From: Chrysopilus asiliformis
Lineage: Eukaryota; Arthropoda; Insecta; Diptera; Rhagionidae
Reading direction: 5' to 3'
Assembly: GCA_964034945.1 (NCBI GenBank)
Contig: OZ035962.1
Location: 46,284,386-46,348,385 of the forward strand
DNA: 64,000 bases
Each line of letters starts with the position of its first letter. Within the stretch, counting starts at the first letter, position 1. Below the pieces are notes generated by a model. The model ran no database searches, was not told where the DNA came from, and saw only the letters and a list, made by a program, of their open reading frames with translations. Of this stretch, positions 10,079 to 21,838 are shown one piece after another. The position numbers and the translations under genes are program-made.

Positions 10079-10640
10079 AGGAAAGAGCGAATATATTTCT
10101 CAGCTGTTAAACGTAAGTCTGAGAACGTAACACCATCTGTTGGCGATAACATTATCGTGAGGGACAAAATTATCCGTTTTTCAGAGGGGATTGGTCGAAA
10201 ATTTACCTTGACAGATAACCTATCCAACACTAAAAATCGGTTCTGTAGTTTAGTAGATAGCAGGAATGGGGCTCGCACCATGTAGAGCCGAGTAGTTTGA
10301 GTGGATGAAAATTTTTTTATGATTGACCTCCCCGACACTGAAAACCGTATTAAAATCCCTTCAGTGGTTCAGAAGATAACAGGCGAGGGGGTGAAAGGGG
10401 AGCTGATACCCCGACCACACCTAACTATAGACCGTGGTCATGATACATTGTCTATGTTGGTGCAGTAGTTCTTGAGTTTATACGTTACTCCATCTCACAA
10501 ATCAAAAAAATGTATAACTCTATCTCACAAATAAAAGGAAAGAGCGAATATATTTCTCAGCTGTTAAACGTAAGTCTGAGAGCGTAACGCCATCTGTGTG
10601 CGATAACATTATCGTGAGGGCCAAAACTGTCCGTTTTTCA
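10079..10640 (+). repeat. Direct repeats A-B-A
   Basis: Block A (GGAAAGAGCGAATATATTTC ... GATAACATTATCGTGAGG) occurs at 10079-10180 and again at about 10538-10640. Block B, the second copy of 8745-9090, lies between them at 10182-10510. 10641-11195 holds no recognisable feature. Confidence 0.75.
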
Positions 10641-11195
10641 GTTCCAAACACAATATTTTCTCCTTCCATACCATAATCACATACAAAATGCAAGTTTCAA
10701 TTTTTCCGATATACCCGCTTTTCCCCAACATTTTTCTCGACTTTTCCAACAAAACGAAAAAATAATCGGGATTTTTGGTTTGGAATTACTGAAAGTGCAA
10801 ACCAGAAAACCGCTGCCACCAGCAACCCCTGGAAGTATGCAATTTCGGTTTTTCAATATTTTCCGACTTTTCCGGTGGAAATTTCCAATTTTCCCAATCT
10901 GTAACAGCCAGAGTGACGAGATGATCTTTATTACGTTGTTGTGATGGAAGGGGAGGCAGGATGGCGCTTACCTTTTTCCTCCGTCGTCTTCAAATTTTGC
11001 ACCTGCCCTAAATAAAAACGCGCTCATACAAACATGCTAATAACGCAAAAACTCATTTCAATAATCATTTATAAGTATATTTAATTCTGTTTGAATGCCT
11101 TTATAAAAATATCACTATAGGATCGAACATTCGCAACATTTCGTAAATAAATATCTAACCTAAAATATTATTATTTAACAAAAATATATCGATCA

Positions 11196-12838
11196 CTAGA
11201 ATTTGGACCCGGCTTCGCCCGGCTAAAAGCGTGAACAGAAAACAAACTTAGGAAAACTAAATTCAGTTGGCTAAAAATTAGGTAGCCTGCATGCTGTTCG
11301 TTAGTTTTTTCTCTTCGGAAAATGATTAACAAACTAACAAAAAATTCCAGCACTTGCATTCGGTATTACTTTAACCCCCTCCACTTACTCTTCCACCTCT
11401 GGAGCTACTTTTTAATGGGTCTGTGTTGGGGCTGGACCACCGACGAACATCTATGCCGAATTTCAGGCCAATCGGTTCAGTAGTTTCCCCGCGAAAGGGA
11501 AATCTAGCGCAAAAACTAAGTTTCTAAATCACTTTACCCCCTCCCCTTACTCCCCTACCGCTCGGCAACCTTTTTAATGGATCTGTATTGGGGGTGGACC
11601 CCCGACGAACATCTATGCCAAATTATAGGCCAATCGGTTTAGTAGTTTCCCCGCGAAAAAGTAACATAGCGCAAAAACTAAGTTTCGAAATCACTTTACC
11701 CTCTCCTCTTACTCCCCCACATCTCGGACTAATTTCTAATGGATTTTTGTTGGGACTGGACCCCCGACGAAAATTCATGCCAAATTTCAGGCCAATCGGT
11801 GCTGTAGATTCCCCGCGAAAGACTAACATAGCGCAAAAACTAAGTTTCTAAATCACTTTACCCCATCCCCTTACTCCCACATCACTCGGGCTACTTTTTA
11901 ATGGCTCTTTGTTGGGGCTGGACCCACGACTAACATCTATGCCAAATTTCCGTCCAATCGGTTCAGTAGTTTCCCCGCGAAAATGTAACATAGAGGGAAA
12001 ACAAAGTTTCGAGATTACTTTACCCCCTCCCCTTACTCCCCCACCTCTCGACCTACTTTTTAATGGGTCTATGTTGGACCCCTACGAACATCTATGTCAA
12101 ATTTCAGGCCAATCGGTTCAGTAGTTTCCCCGCGAAAGAGTAACATAGCGCAAAAACCAAGTTTTCGACTTTACCCCCTCCCCTTACTCCCCCCACCTCT
12201 CGGGCTATTTTTTAATGGGTCTATGTTGGGACTGGGCCCCCGACGAACATCTGTGCCAAATTTCAGGCCAATAGGTTCAGTAGTTTCCCCGCGAAAGAGT
12301 AACATAGAGGGAAAACTAAGTTTCGAGATGACTTTAACCCCTCCCCTTACTCCCCCTACCACTCGGGCGACTTTTTAATGGGTCTGTGTTGGGGCTGGAC
12401 CCCCAACGAACATCTATGCCAAATTTCAGGACAATCAATTTATTAGTTTCCCCGCGAAAGAGTAACATAGAGGGAAAACTAAGTTTCGAAATCACTTTAC
12501 CCCCTCCCTTTACTCCCCCCCACCTCTCTGGCTACTTTTTAATGGGTCTGTGTTAATGCTTGACCACCGACGAACATCTGTGCCAAATATCAGGCCAATA
12601 CGTTCAGTAGTTTCCCCTCGAAAGAGTAACATAGAGGGAAAACTAAGTTTCGAAATCACTTTACCTCCTCCCTTTACTCCCCCCACCACTCGCGCTACTT
12701 TTCCGTATTCCTATGTTGGAACCAGAACTACCACAGACATTCATGCCAAATTTCAAGTCAATCGGTTCAGCCGTTTTTGCGTGAAAGAGGAACAGACAGA
12801 CAGACAGACAGACACCAACTCATTTTTATATATTAGTA
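11196..12838 (-). mobile_element. Helitron-like element with about 150-bp internal repeats
   Basis: Read on the minus strand it starts TACTAATATATAAAAATGAG, has a GTCTGTCTGTC tract and GCAAAAACGGCTGAACCGAT, then about nine to ten imperfect repeats (block with TCCCCGCGAAAG, CCAATCGGTTCAGTAG and CCCCGACGAACATCTATGCC on plus), and ends with hairpin sequence GCCGGGCGAAGCCGGG, eleven bases, then CTAG at 11199-11196. The same family is at 50364-56260. Open frames inside are repeat translations, not genes. Confidence 0.75.
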
Positions 12839-13736
12839 TGATAATAAGACGTGGAAAGATAAATAAATAAATAACATCTAAACAAAATAACGAAATTCTC
12901 CACTATTCACAATGGTTACCACACAGAATTTATAATAATTCGTGGTTTTTAAAATTTTACACCACAAGTGAAATTATATTGTAGCTAGGGATAAAATCTT
13001 TGGGCCCAGAGACTCTATATCGACGATAATAAAAATTGCGCATAAAAATAAAATCAAAAATCATAAAAAGTGGTGGTATCCTTTTAACAATTTTAAATCA
13101 TAATCGGAGAATTATGAGAATGATAAAATTAAATTTTCGAATACAATTCAATAAATTGATTTAAAGTAATAACGTTAATCGAAGCTAACTAATACAAATA
13201 ACAAAAAGCTAAAATCGTTGACTCGATCAGTTTTCCATTGAAGTTCACTCGTTTTCGGTAGAACAATCGGTTGGATTTGAATAAATCCGTTGACTCAATC
13301 AAATAGAAGAAAACCGTTTTAACTGGCCGAGGAATTTCGGCGCGAAAAGCGGCTTGATTTAGCTAACGCTATTTTTGCCTGCAGTGCTGACTTTCCCAGA
13401 GAAAATACTCTGCGGTGACAATGCCAAGAATTATGCAAAAATGCAAATTCTCGCAAATTCTTTTCAGGTGAAAACGAAACAGACAAACAGAAAAAACGCT
13501 ATTTTTGCCTGCAGTGCTTGTTTTTACCAGGTTATCGGTACCACCACACGTTTTTAGTATATATCGTGTATCATAGATGGCCCTGTATGTGGAAAATGAG
13601 TTTCCTGCATTTCCATGGAGATTTTCCGAAATTTTCTTGGATATTCTTCTTGTTTGGCCGAAGATTTCTTGTTTGGTCCAGCCGTTCTTGAGTTATAAGC
13701 GTAGGAAATAACGTCACTTTCTTTTATATATATAGA

Positions 13737-14178
13737 CTAGCAGACCCTACGTTGGCAGCTAAAAGTTTTTTGTATAAATTTTAGAATGCCAAAAAACCAT
13801 AAATAACTTAAAAAGTTTTGGGGAAAAATGTTATCCTTACAGGACCTCCCGTTTCGAATTTTGAAATTCCAATAACTTAAAAAGTTTTGGAGAAAAATGT
13901 TATCCTTACAGGACCTTCCGTTTCGAATTTTGAAATTCCAACAGCAGAGCCGTGATCAGCGACCCCAAAAACCCCATAATGCAAATTTTTCCGGGGCAAA
14001 ATGGAAAAAAGGATATTTTCGTTATCCTTACAGGACCTTCTGCTTTGAATTTTGGAAATCTGACATAGCTCCTGGGAACGCAGATCATTTTGCAAAAAAC
14101 CGCGCAAAAATCGGTCCAGTAGTTTTTGAGTTTTGTAATCTCAAACAAACAGACAGACAAACAAACATCCATTTTTAA
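13737..14178 (-). mobile_element. Helitron-like element, 122-bp family, short copy
   Basis: The left edge is CTAGCAGACCCTACGTTGGC at 13737, directly joined to the TC end of the previous element. It has about two to three minisatellite units and ends in ACAGACAGACAAACAAACAT. The TATATATAGA terminus is lost. Confidence 0.75.
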
Positions 14179-14226
14179 CCGAGTTCCAAAAAGGAAAAGG
14201 TTCTCAATTCCACCTGAATATATTTT

Positions 14227-14813
14227 TATACCCGTATGGTGAAACCAAAGGGTATATTAACTTTGCCTTACCGTTTGTAACGCCAAGATCCCGTTATCAC
14301 ACACAAAAATGAATTACACCAGTGTGTTTAGAATGATAAAAAAAATTGAATTTTGCATGTCCGTCCGTCTGTCTGTCCGTCTGTCTGTCCGTCTGTCTGT
14401 CTGTCCGTCTGTCCGTCTGTCCGTCTGTGGCGCGGATTGCGGGCGCATGGATTGAGCTAGAGACTTGAAATTTTGCACAGATCCGTTTTTCGTAAAATGC
14501 GAGGTTAAGTTCGTTAATGGGCAAAAATGGACCATTAGGGGGGGTACCCCCCATACGAACGAAAACGTTTTTTGCGAATACCTCAAAAACGGTGCATCTT
14601 ATCAAAAAAGTGCAAGAACAAAAGTTATTTAGGATATGATTCTACATAAAACTCCCATACATCAAAATCCGATTGGAATAAATTTTAAAAAATCTTATTG
14701 GAAAGTTTGACTTCAAAGTGGAATTTTGGTACAACTGTTCCAATTTTGATACGAATATCACCATACGGGTCTCCAATGATTGCCAGATAGGCAATTATAG
14801 CTTTTGTTATGTT
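14227..14813 (+). mobile_element. DINE-1-like element, full length
   Basis: A 587-bp copy from TATACCCGTATGGTGAAACC to GCTTTTGTTATGTT. It has a (GTCTGTCC)n tract at 14358-14428, the GGATTGAGCTAGAGACTTGA block and a 3' hairpin (ATTGCCAGATAGGCAAT). No coding capacity is expected in this class. Confidence 0.9.
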
Positions 14814-14899
14814 TTTTAATGTATGTTCACGCCTAACTTTTTACTGGGTGGACCGATTTTGGTCATCCCAAAGAGAAAGTTGTAGAGAAAGTTCCTGGT

Positions 14900-15209
14900 T
14901 GGGCCCTGGTTCATTCATGGGGAAAAATGGACCATTAGGGGAAGTACCCCCCATACAAACGAAATGGTTTTTTCCGAATTTCTCAAAAACGGTGCATCTT
15001 ATCAAAAAAGTCTAAGAACAAAAGTTATTTAGAATATGATTCTACATAAAACTCCCATACATCAAAATCCGATTGAAATAAATTTTAAAAAATCTGATTG
15101 GAAAGTCCGACTTCAAAGTGTAATTTTGGTACAAATGCTCAAATTAAGATACCAATATCACCATACAGGTTGGCAATTATAGATTGGCAATTATAGCTTT
15201 TGTTATGTT
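14900..15209 (+). mobile_element. DINE-1-like element, 5'-truncated
   Basis: It matches the second half of 14227-14813 from GGGGAAAAATGGACCATTAG to TTTTGTTATGTT, with the block GGCAATTATA duplicated near 15172-15195. The left part 14814-14899 is unassigned. Confidence 0.7.
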
Positions 15210-15322
15210 TTTACGTTGTGTTCAGTACAACACCGAATGTGTTCAGACAACACCGTACAACAACGGCAAAAAAGCCGAATTTTAAATACGCTATTAATGG
15301 ACATAGTTTTTATATATATAGA

Positions 15323-17363
15323 TAGCAGACCCATCGTTGGCAGCTAAAAGTTTTTAGTATAAATTTTAGAATGCCAAAAAACCATAAATAACTTAAAAAG
15401 TTTTGAGAAAAAATGGTTTCCTTACAGGTCCTTCCGTTTTGCATTTTGAACCTCCAATTCCAGATTCGTGATATCCCAAAGCCTATTTTTGCGAGAAAAA
15501 TTGGAAAAAGGACATTTCCGTTATCCTTACAGGACCTTCCGTTTTGAATTTCGAAACTCCAATTCCAGATTCGTGATATCCCAAAGCCTATTTTCGCAAG
15601 AAAAATTGGAAAAAGGACATTTCCGTTATCCTTACAGGACCTTCCGTTTAGCATTTGAAAAATCGAATACCGGATTCGCGATCAGCGACCTCGAAAACCC
15701 CTTAGTGTAAATTGTTTCAAGAAAAATAGGAAGAAGGACATTTTCGTTATCCTTACAGGACTTTTCGGTTAGAATTTTGAAATCCCAACACCGGATTCGT
15801 GATCAGCGACCTCAAAAACCCCCTAATGACGATTTTTCCCAGTAAAAACTGGAAAAAGGATATTTGCATTAATCTTACAAGACCTTCCGTTTCGAATTTT
15901 GAAACTCTAATACCGGATTCGTGATCAGCGACCCCGGAAACCCCCTTATGCCGATTTTTCCCGGGAAAAAGGATATTTCCGTTATCCTTACAGGACCTTC
16001 CGTTTAGCATTTGAAAAATCGAACACCGGACTCGCGATCAGCGACCTCGAAAACCCCTTAGTGTCAATTGTTTCAAGAAAAATTGGAAAAAGGACATTTG
16101 CGTTATCCTTGCAGGACCTTCCGTTTCGAATTTTGAAATTCCAACACCGGATTCGTGATGAGCGACCCCAAAAACCCCATAATGGCAATTTTTCCGGAGA
16201 AAAATGGGAAAAAGGATATTTGCTTTATCCTTACAGGACCTTCCGTTTCAAATTTTGAAATTCCAACACCGGATTCGTGATCAGCGACCCCAAAAACCCC
16301 ATAATGGCAATTTTTCCGGAGAAAAATGGGAAAAAGGATATTTGCGTTATCCTTACAGGACCTTCCGTTTCGAATTTTGAAATTCCAACACCGAATTCGT
16401 GATCAGCGACCCCAAAAACCCCATAATACCAATTTCTTCGGAGAAAAATGATATTTGCGTTATCCTTGCAGGACCTTCCGTTTCGAATTTTGAAAATCTA
16501 ATACCGGATTCGTGATCAGCGACCCCAAATACCCTATAACGCCAATTTTCCGGGGAAAAATGGGAAAAACGATATTTGCGTTATCCTTACAGGACTTTCC
16601 GTTTAGAATTTTCAAATTCCAACAACCAACTCGTGATCAGCGACCACGGAAACACCTTAAAGTCAGTTTTTCGAAGACAAAATTAGAAAAAAGGGTATTT
16701 GCGTTATCCTTTCAGGACATTCCATTTAGAATTTTAAAAATCTAACACTGGATTCGCGATCAGCGACCCCGGAAACCTCCTTATGCCGATTTTTCCCAGG
16801 AAAAACGGGAAAAAGGATATTTTCGTTATCCTTAAAGGACCTTCCGTTTCGAATTTGTAAATTCCAACAGCAGAGCCGTGATCAGCGACCCCAAAAACCC
16901 TATAATGCAAATTTTACCGGGGAGAAATGGGAAAAAGGATATTTTCATTATCCTTACAGGACCTTCCGTTTCGAATTTTGAAAATCTAATACCGGATTCG
17001 TGATCAGCGACCCCAAAAACCCTATAATGCAAATTATTCCGGGGATAAATGGGAAAAAGGATATTTTCATTATCCTTACAGGTCCTTCCGTTTCGAATTT
17101 TGAAAATCTAATACCGGATTCGTGATCACCGACCCCAAAAACCCTATAATGCAAATTTTTCCGGGGAAAAATGGGAAAAAGGATATTTTCATTATCCTTA
17201 CAGGTCCTTCCGTTTCGAATTTTGAAAATCTACATAGCTAAAAACCTGCTCCTGGCAACACAGATAATTTTGCAAAAAACCGCGTAAAAATCGGTCCAGC
17301 AGTTTTTGAGTTTTGTAATCTCAAACAAATAGACAGACAGACATCCATTTTTATATATATAGA
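15323..17363 (-). mobile_element. Helitron-like element with 122-bp minisatellite
   Basis: The left edge has AGCAGACCCATCGTTGGCAG and the right edge ends CATCCATTTTTATATATATAGA. Between lie about 16 units of a repeat with landmarks ACAGGACCTTCCGTTTCGAA, GGATTCGTGATCAGCGACC and AATTTTTCCGGGG; unit length varies around 100-125 bp. Adjacent units at 16832-17154 are nearly identical, showing recent local amplification. No genes. Confidence 0.85.
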
Positions 17364-17365
17364 TA

Positions 17366-19310
17366 CTAGCAGACCCTTCGTTGGCAGCTAAAAGTTTTTT
17401 GTATAAATTTTAGAATGCCAAAAAACCATAAATAACTTAAAAAGTTTTGGGAAAAAATGTTATCCTTACAGAACCTTCCGTTTCGAATTTTGAAATTCCA
17501 ACACTGGATTCGTGATCAGCGACCCCAAAAACCCCCTAATGCCGATCTTTCCCAGGAAAAACTGGAGAAAGGATATTTGCGTTATCCTTACAGGACCTTC
17601 CGTTTTGAATTTTGAAAATCTAATACCGGATTCGTGATCAGCGACCCGAAAAACCCTAAAGACTGTATCGAAAAGTATGGAAACAAAAAGTATGGGATTA
17701 AAAAGGCGTAATTTAGTTTTTTTTTTTAAGAAAAATTTTATAAAATTGGTTATTAAGTACATATTTCTTTATATGTATATACAACATTTCAAAAATATTT
17801 TTTATGTTTTTACGATTCGCCGCACTTTTGTTCTAATATATCCATTACATTGTGGACAGTACTATTCTTTATAGCTTTCGAGATTTTTTGCCAGTCTTTT
17901 TTGAATTGCTCCATATCATTAGTTTCCAGACACATTTTCCGAAGGTTTCGCTTCATTATTGCCTAAAATTTTTCGATGGGACGAATTTCTGGGCAATTTG
18001 GTGGATTCATTGTTCTTGCCACAAAATTGACTCCATTTGTTGACATCCATTCAATGGTGTTTTTTGCATAGTGACATGATGCCAAATCTGCCCAAAACAA
18101 CATAGATCCTTCGTGTCTTCGAATCATGGGCAGCAACCGTTTTTTTAGACACTCTTTGACGCACAAATCAGTCAACTGGTTCATCGTTGTGAAAAATGCA
18201 GATGATTTTAGGCCACATTCGCAAATTGCTTGCCATACCATCACTTAGGCTCCGAATTTTTCCACCTGAATCGACTTTTGTGCTTCGTCTATATCGTCCC
18301 CTCTTGCAATCGTAAAGTACTGAAGTCCTGGTAATGTACGATAATCCATTTTAACGTACGTTTCATCATCCATAATGATGCATTGTTTTTTTTTTGGTTA
18401 AAATGGTGTCATACAATTTCCGAAGCCGCGGTTTCACGCACGCTGCCTGTTTTTCGGTAAGTTTCGGTTGTCGTTGCTTCCGATTGGTCTTCATATTGTT
18501 GCGCTTTTTGGCTAGCTGAACCATTTCAGCACTTGTTTTACATTTTTTCGCGACATCTCTAACCGAAACACTGCAATCACGCCGAATTGCTGCACAAATA
18601 TTTTGATCCATTTTTTCGCGTCTAGGCCCTGGTTTTCTCCCAGTTTTTTTTCTTATCCTCGAATGTCAGTTCCTCCCCAAACTTCTTGATGGCAGTAAAA
18701 ATTGCTTTTAGCCTTACACCTTCCTGTTTTGTTACTGGCCTCATGTTGATGCCCTTTTCGAAATGCCATTTGTCCACAATCCTTTTTCGTTGCTCTACAG
18801 AAAGACCTCGTGTTTCGTAAAATAAAATTAAAATCGGATAGGGTAATTAAATTGTCAAACTCTCAGACGTTTTTTTGACTAAACAAATTTGACTAAAAAG
18901 CAACAGCATGCTAATATTGGCTCATTGCAGTTGTTTTCATACTTTTCGATACAGTCTTTATTTTGCCAATTTTTCCGGGGAAAATGGGAAAAAGGATATT
19001 TGCGTTATCCTTACAGGACCTTCCGTTTCGAGTTTTGAAATTCCAACACCGGATTCGTGATCAGCGACCCCAAAAACCCCATAATGCCAATTTTTCCGGA
19101 AAAAAATGAGAAAAAGGATACTTCCGTTATCCTTACAGGACCTTCCGTTTCGAATTTTAAAATCTACCATAGCTAAAAACCTGCTCCTGGCAACGCAGAT
19201 CATTTTGCAAAAAACCGCGTCAAAATCGGTCCAGTAGTTTTTGCGTTTTGTAATTTCAAACGGACAGACAGACCAACAAACCAACAAACATCCATTTTTA
19301 TATATATAGA
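17366..19310 (-). mobile_element. Helitron-like element with 122-bp minisatellite, split by a DD37E element
   Basis: Left edge CTAGCAGACCCTTCGTTGGC at 17366; right edge TTTTTATATATATAGA at 19310. It is interrupted by 17659-18958, inserted at a TA within a minisatellite unit. Without that insertion it would be about 640 bp. It sits two bases from the preceding element (CTAG|TA|TC read on minus). Confidence 0.85.
17659..18958 (-). mobile_element. DD37E-type Tc1/mariner element, decayed
   Basis: A 1300-bp element with inverted ends AAGACTGTATCGAAAAGTAT and TA target duplications at 17657-17658 and 18959-18960. On the minus strand a transposase can be followed with several breaks: an N-terminal part near 18611 (MDQNICAAIRRDCSVSVRDV), MDDETYVKMDYRTLPG near 18370, a stop near 18250, then MVWQAICECGLKSSAFF, FWADLASCHYAKNTIEWM and NPPNCPEIRPIEKF ending near 17963. 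Thirty-seven residues separate the second Asp from the Glu, as in the ITmD37E group known from mosquitoes. It is inactive. Confidence 0.8.
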
Positions 19311-19320
19311 TTTATACTCT

Positions 19321-21057
19321 ATAGCAGACCCTTCGTTGGCAGCTAAAAGTTTTTTGTATAAATTTTAGAATGCCAAAAAAACATAAATAACTTAAAAAGT
19401 TTTGGGAAAAAATGTTATCCTTACAGGACCTCCCGTTTCGAATTTTGAAATTCCAACTCCAGATTCGTGATAAGCAACCCTGAAAACCTCCCAAAGACTG
19501 TTTTTGCGAGAAAAATTGGAAAAAGGACATTTCCGTTATCCTTACAGGACCTTCCGTTTAGCATTTGAAAAATCGAACACCGGATTCGCGATCAGCGACC
19601 TTGAAAACTCTATAATGCCAATTTTTCCGAGGAAAAACGGGAAAAAGGATATTTATCCTTTCAGGAACTTCCGCGTCAGTTTTGCAAATCTAATACCGGA
19701 TTCGTAATCAGCAACCCCAAAAACCCCATAATGCCAATTTTTCCGGGGAAGAATGGGAAAAAGGATATTTGTGTTATCCTTACAGAACCTTCCGTTTCGA
19801 ATTTTGAAAATCTAATATCGGATTCGTGATCAGCGATTCCAAACATAATGCCAATTTTCCCGGGGAAAAATGAGAAAAAGGATATTTGTGTTATCCTTAC
19901 AGAACCTTTCGTTTCAAATTTTGAAAGTCTAATACCGGATTCGTAATCAGCGACCCCAGAAACCCTATAATGCAAATTTTTCCGGGGAAAAATGGGAATA
20001 AGGATATTTTCATTATCCTTACAGGACCTTCCGTTTCGAATTTTGAAAATATAATACCGAATTCGTGATCAGCGACCCCAAAAACCCTATAATGCAATTT
20101 TTTCCGGGGAAGAATGGGAAAAAGGATATCTGTGTTATCCTTAGAGAACCTTCCGTTTCGAATTTTGAAAATCTAATATCGGATTCGTGATCAGCGATTC
20201 CAAACATAATGCCAATTTTCCCGGGGAAAAATGAGAAAAAGGATATTTGTGTTATCCTTACAGAACCTATCGTTTCAAATTTTGAAAGTCTAATACCGGA
20301 TTCGTGATCAGCGACCCCAAAAACCCTATAATGCAAATTTTTCCGGGGAAAAATGGGAATAAGGATATTTTCATTATCCTTACAGGACCTTCCGTTTCGA
20401 ATTTTGAAAATCTAATACCGAATTCGTGATCAGCGACCCCAAAAACCCCATAATGGCAATTTTTCCGGAAAAAAAATTAGAAAAGGGATATTTGCGTTAT
20501 CCTTACAGGACCTTCCGTTTCGAGTTTTGAAATTCCAACACCGGATTCGTGATCAGCGACCCCAAAAACCCCATAATCCCAATTTTTCCGGAAAAAAATG
20601 AGAAAAAGGATACTTCCGTTATCCTTACAGGACCTTCCGTTTCGAAATTTGAAATTCCAACACCGGATTCGTGATCAGCGACCCCAAAAACACCATAATG
20701 CCAATTTTTCCGGAAAAAAATGAGAAAAATGATATTTGCGTTATCCTTACAGGACCTTCCGTTTCGAGTTTTGAAATTCCAACACCGGATTCGTGATCAG
20801 CGACCCCAAAAACCCCATAATGCCAATTTTTCCGGGAAAAAATGAGAAAAAGGATACTTCCGTTATCCTTACAGGACCTTCCGTTTCGAATTTTAAAATC
20901 TAACATAGCTAAAAACCTGCTCCTGGCAACGCAGATCATTTTGCAAAAAACCGCGTCAAAATCGGTCCAGTAGTTTTTGCGTTTTGTAATCTCAAACCAA
21001 CCAACAAACCAACCCACAAACCAACAAACCAACAAACTTCCATTTTTATATAATAGA
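19321..21057 (-). mobile_element. Helitron-like element with 122-bp minisatellite
   Basis: Left edge ATAGCAGACCCTTCGTTGGC; right edge a CAAACCAACAAACC tract and CATTTTTATATAATAGA. About 13 units. A higher-order repeat is visible: the block from GGGGAAGAATGGGAAAAAGG (near 19744 and 20115), including the shortened unit CAGCGATTCCAAACATAATG, occurs twice about 370 bp apart. Confidence 0.85.
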
Positions 21058-21174
21058 TCGCAGAAACTAGTTATCCGATTTTGATGAAACTTTATGATAA
21101 ATAAAGCTTGAAAACTCTTCTATTAAATAAAAAAACCGCATTTAAAAACTTTCAATGGATCAAAAGATTTACAG

Positions 21175-21838
21175 CCTTATTAATAAACGTTAGTTAACTT
21201 TTATCAATGGTTTACGCAGTGGATAACTCGAAATTCTTATTAATAAAAAATTTTAAGAGTTAACTGACGTTAGTTAACTCTGTGTTGGCTAACATACCGA
21301 TTCCCTCGAGTTAACGAGTTGATAACTCTTGACGGCACATAACTCTTGCAATAATGACTATAAGAAACAATGATCCATTAAAAAAATGCAATTTATGTTA
21401 TTATAATTATATTATCTTATCACTTGAACACCACTTTTCTGATCGCTTTCCTTCAATTTTTAAATTTTCCACTTTTAATTACTTTGCAGTGAATCACAAT
21501 TAAAATAAAAACATTAATTTCACTCCTATTTTAATATTGTCTCCAAGGAAACGGATTTAAAAAACCAAAATATGACTTATTTTAATATCGTCTCCAAGGA
21601 AACGGATTTAAAAAACCAAAATTTGACTTAAATGTAAAAGATTTTCGTATTTTTTGGTACAATTCGGCACAAGGGTTGCCGTATTCCAGCTAAATTTTTA
21701 AATAAAATACGAGTTAGCTATTATATGGAGGAAAATTTTTTATTAATAAGAATAGTTATCTAATGGATAAGTTTGCTATCTCGGAGTTAGTTAGCACATG
21801 AGTTATCTCCGTGTTAGGGATTTTTTATTAATAAGGCT
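21175..21838. mobile_element. MITE with AGCCTTATTAATAAA ends
   Basis: The ends AGCCTTATTAATAAA and TTTATTAATAAGGCT form an inverted repeat; weaker symmetry (TTAACTAACG-like motifs) continues inside. A 52-bp tandem duplication (TATTGTCTCCAAGGAAACGG and TATCGTCTCCAAGGAAACGG) lies at 21527-21631. No target duplication could be settled. 21839-23239 shows nothing I can name: a purine-rich stretch at 22140-22230 and an unrecognised 96-codon open frame at 22855-23145 that I do not call a gene. Confidence 0.55.

Larger units (their letters stand above)
7190..13736 (-). mobile_element. Helitron-like element(s), possibly one nested 6.5-kb unit
   Basis: The left edge, read on the minus strand, is a typical Helitron 3' end: hairpin CCCGGGCAACGCCGGG, ten bases, then CTAG at 7193-7190. 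The right edge reads TCTATATATATAAAAGAAAG from 13736, a matching 5'-TC end, followed by TTATAACTCAAGAACGGC. The two could be one element filled with later insertions (7300-8614, about 9180-9760, 11196-12838) or ends of two elements. Internal sequence has no transposase or helicase. 6958-7189 shows nothing. 12839-13560 shows only a direct repeat of GCTATTTTTGCCTGCAGTGC at about 13367 and 13499. Confidence 0.5.

Noticed and set aside
11588..12870. Proline-rich frames such as RRTSMPNFRPIGSVVSPRKS
   Set aside because: Translations of the 150-bp repeats of a Helitron-like family; the same peptides appear at 50500-56400.
13737..21057. CRISPR-like regular repeats
   Set aside because: The whole unit is repetitive with no unique spacers, and this is insect nuclear DNA.
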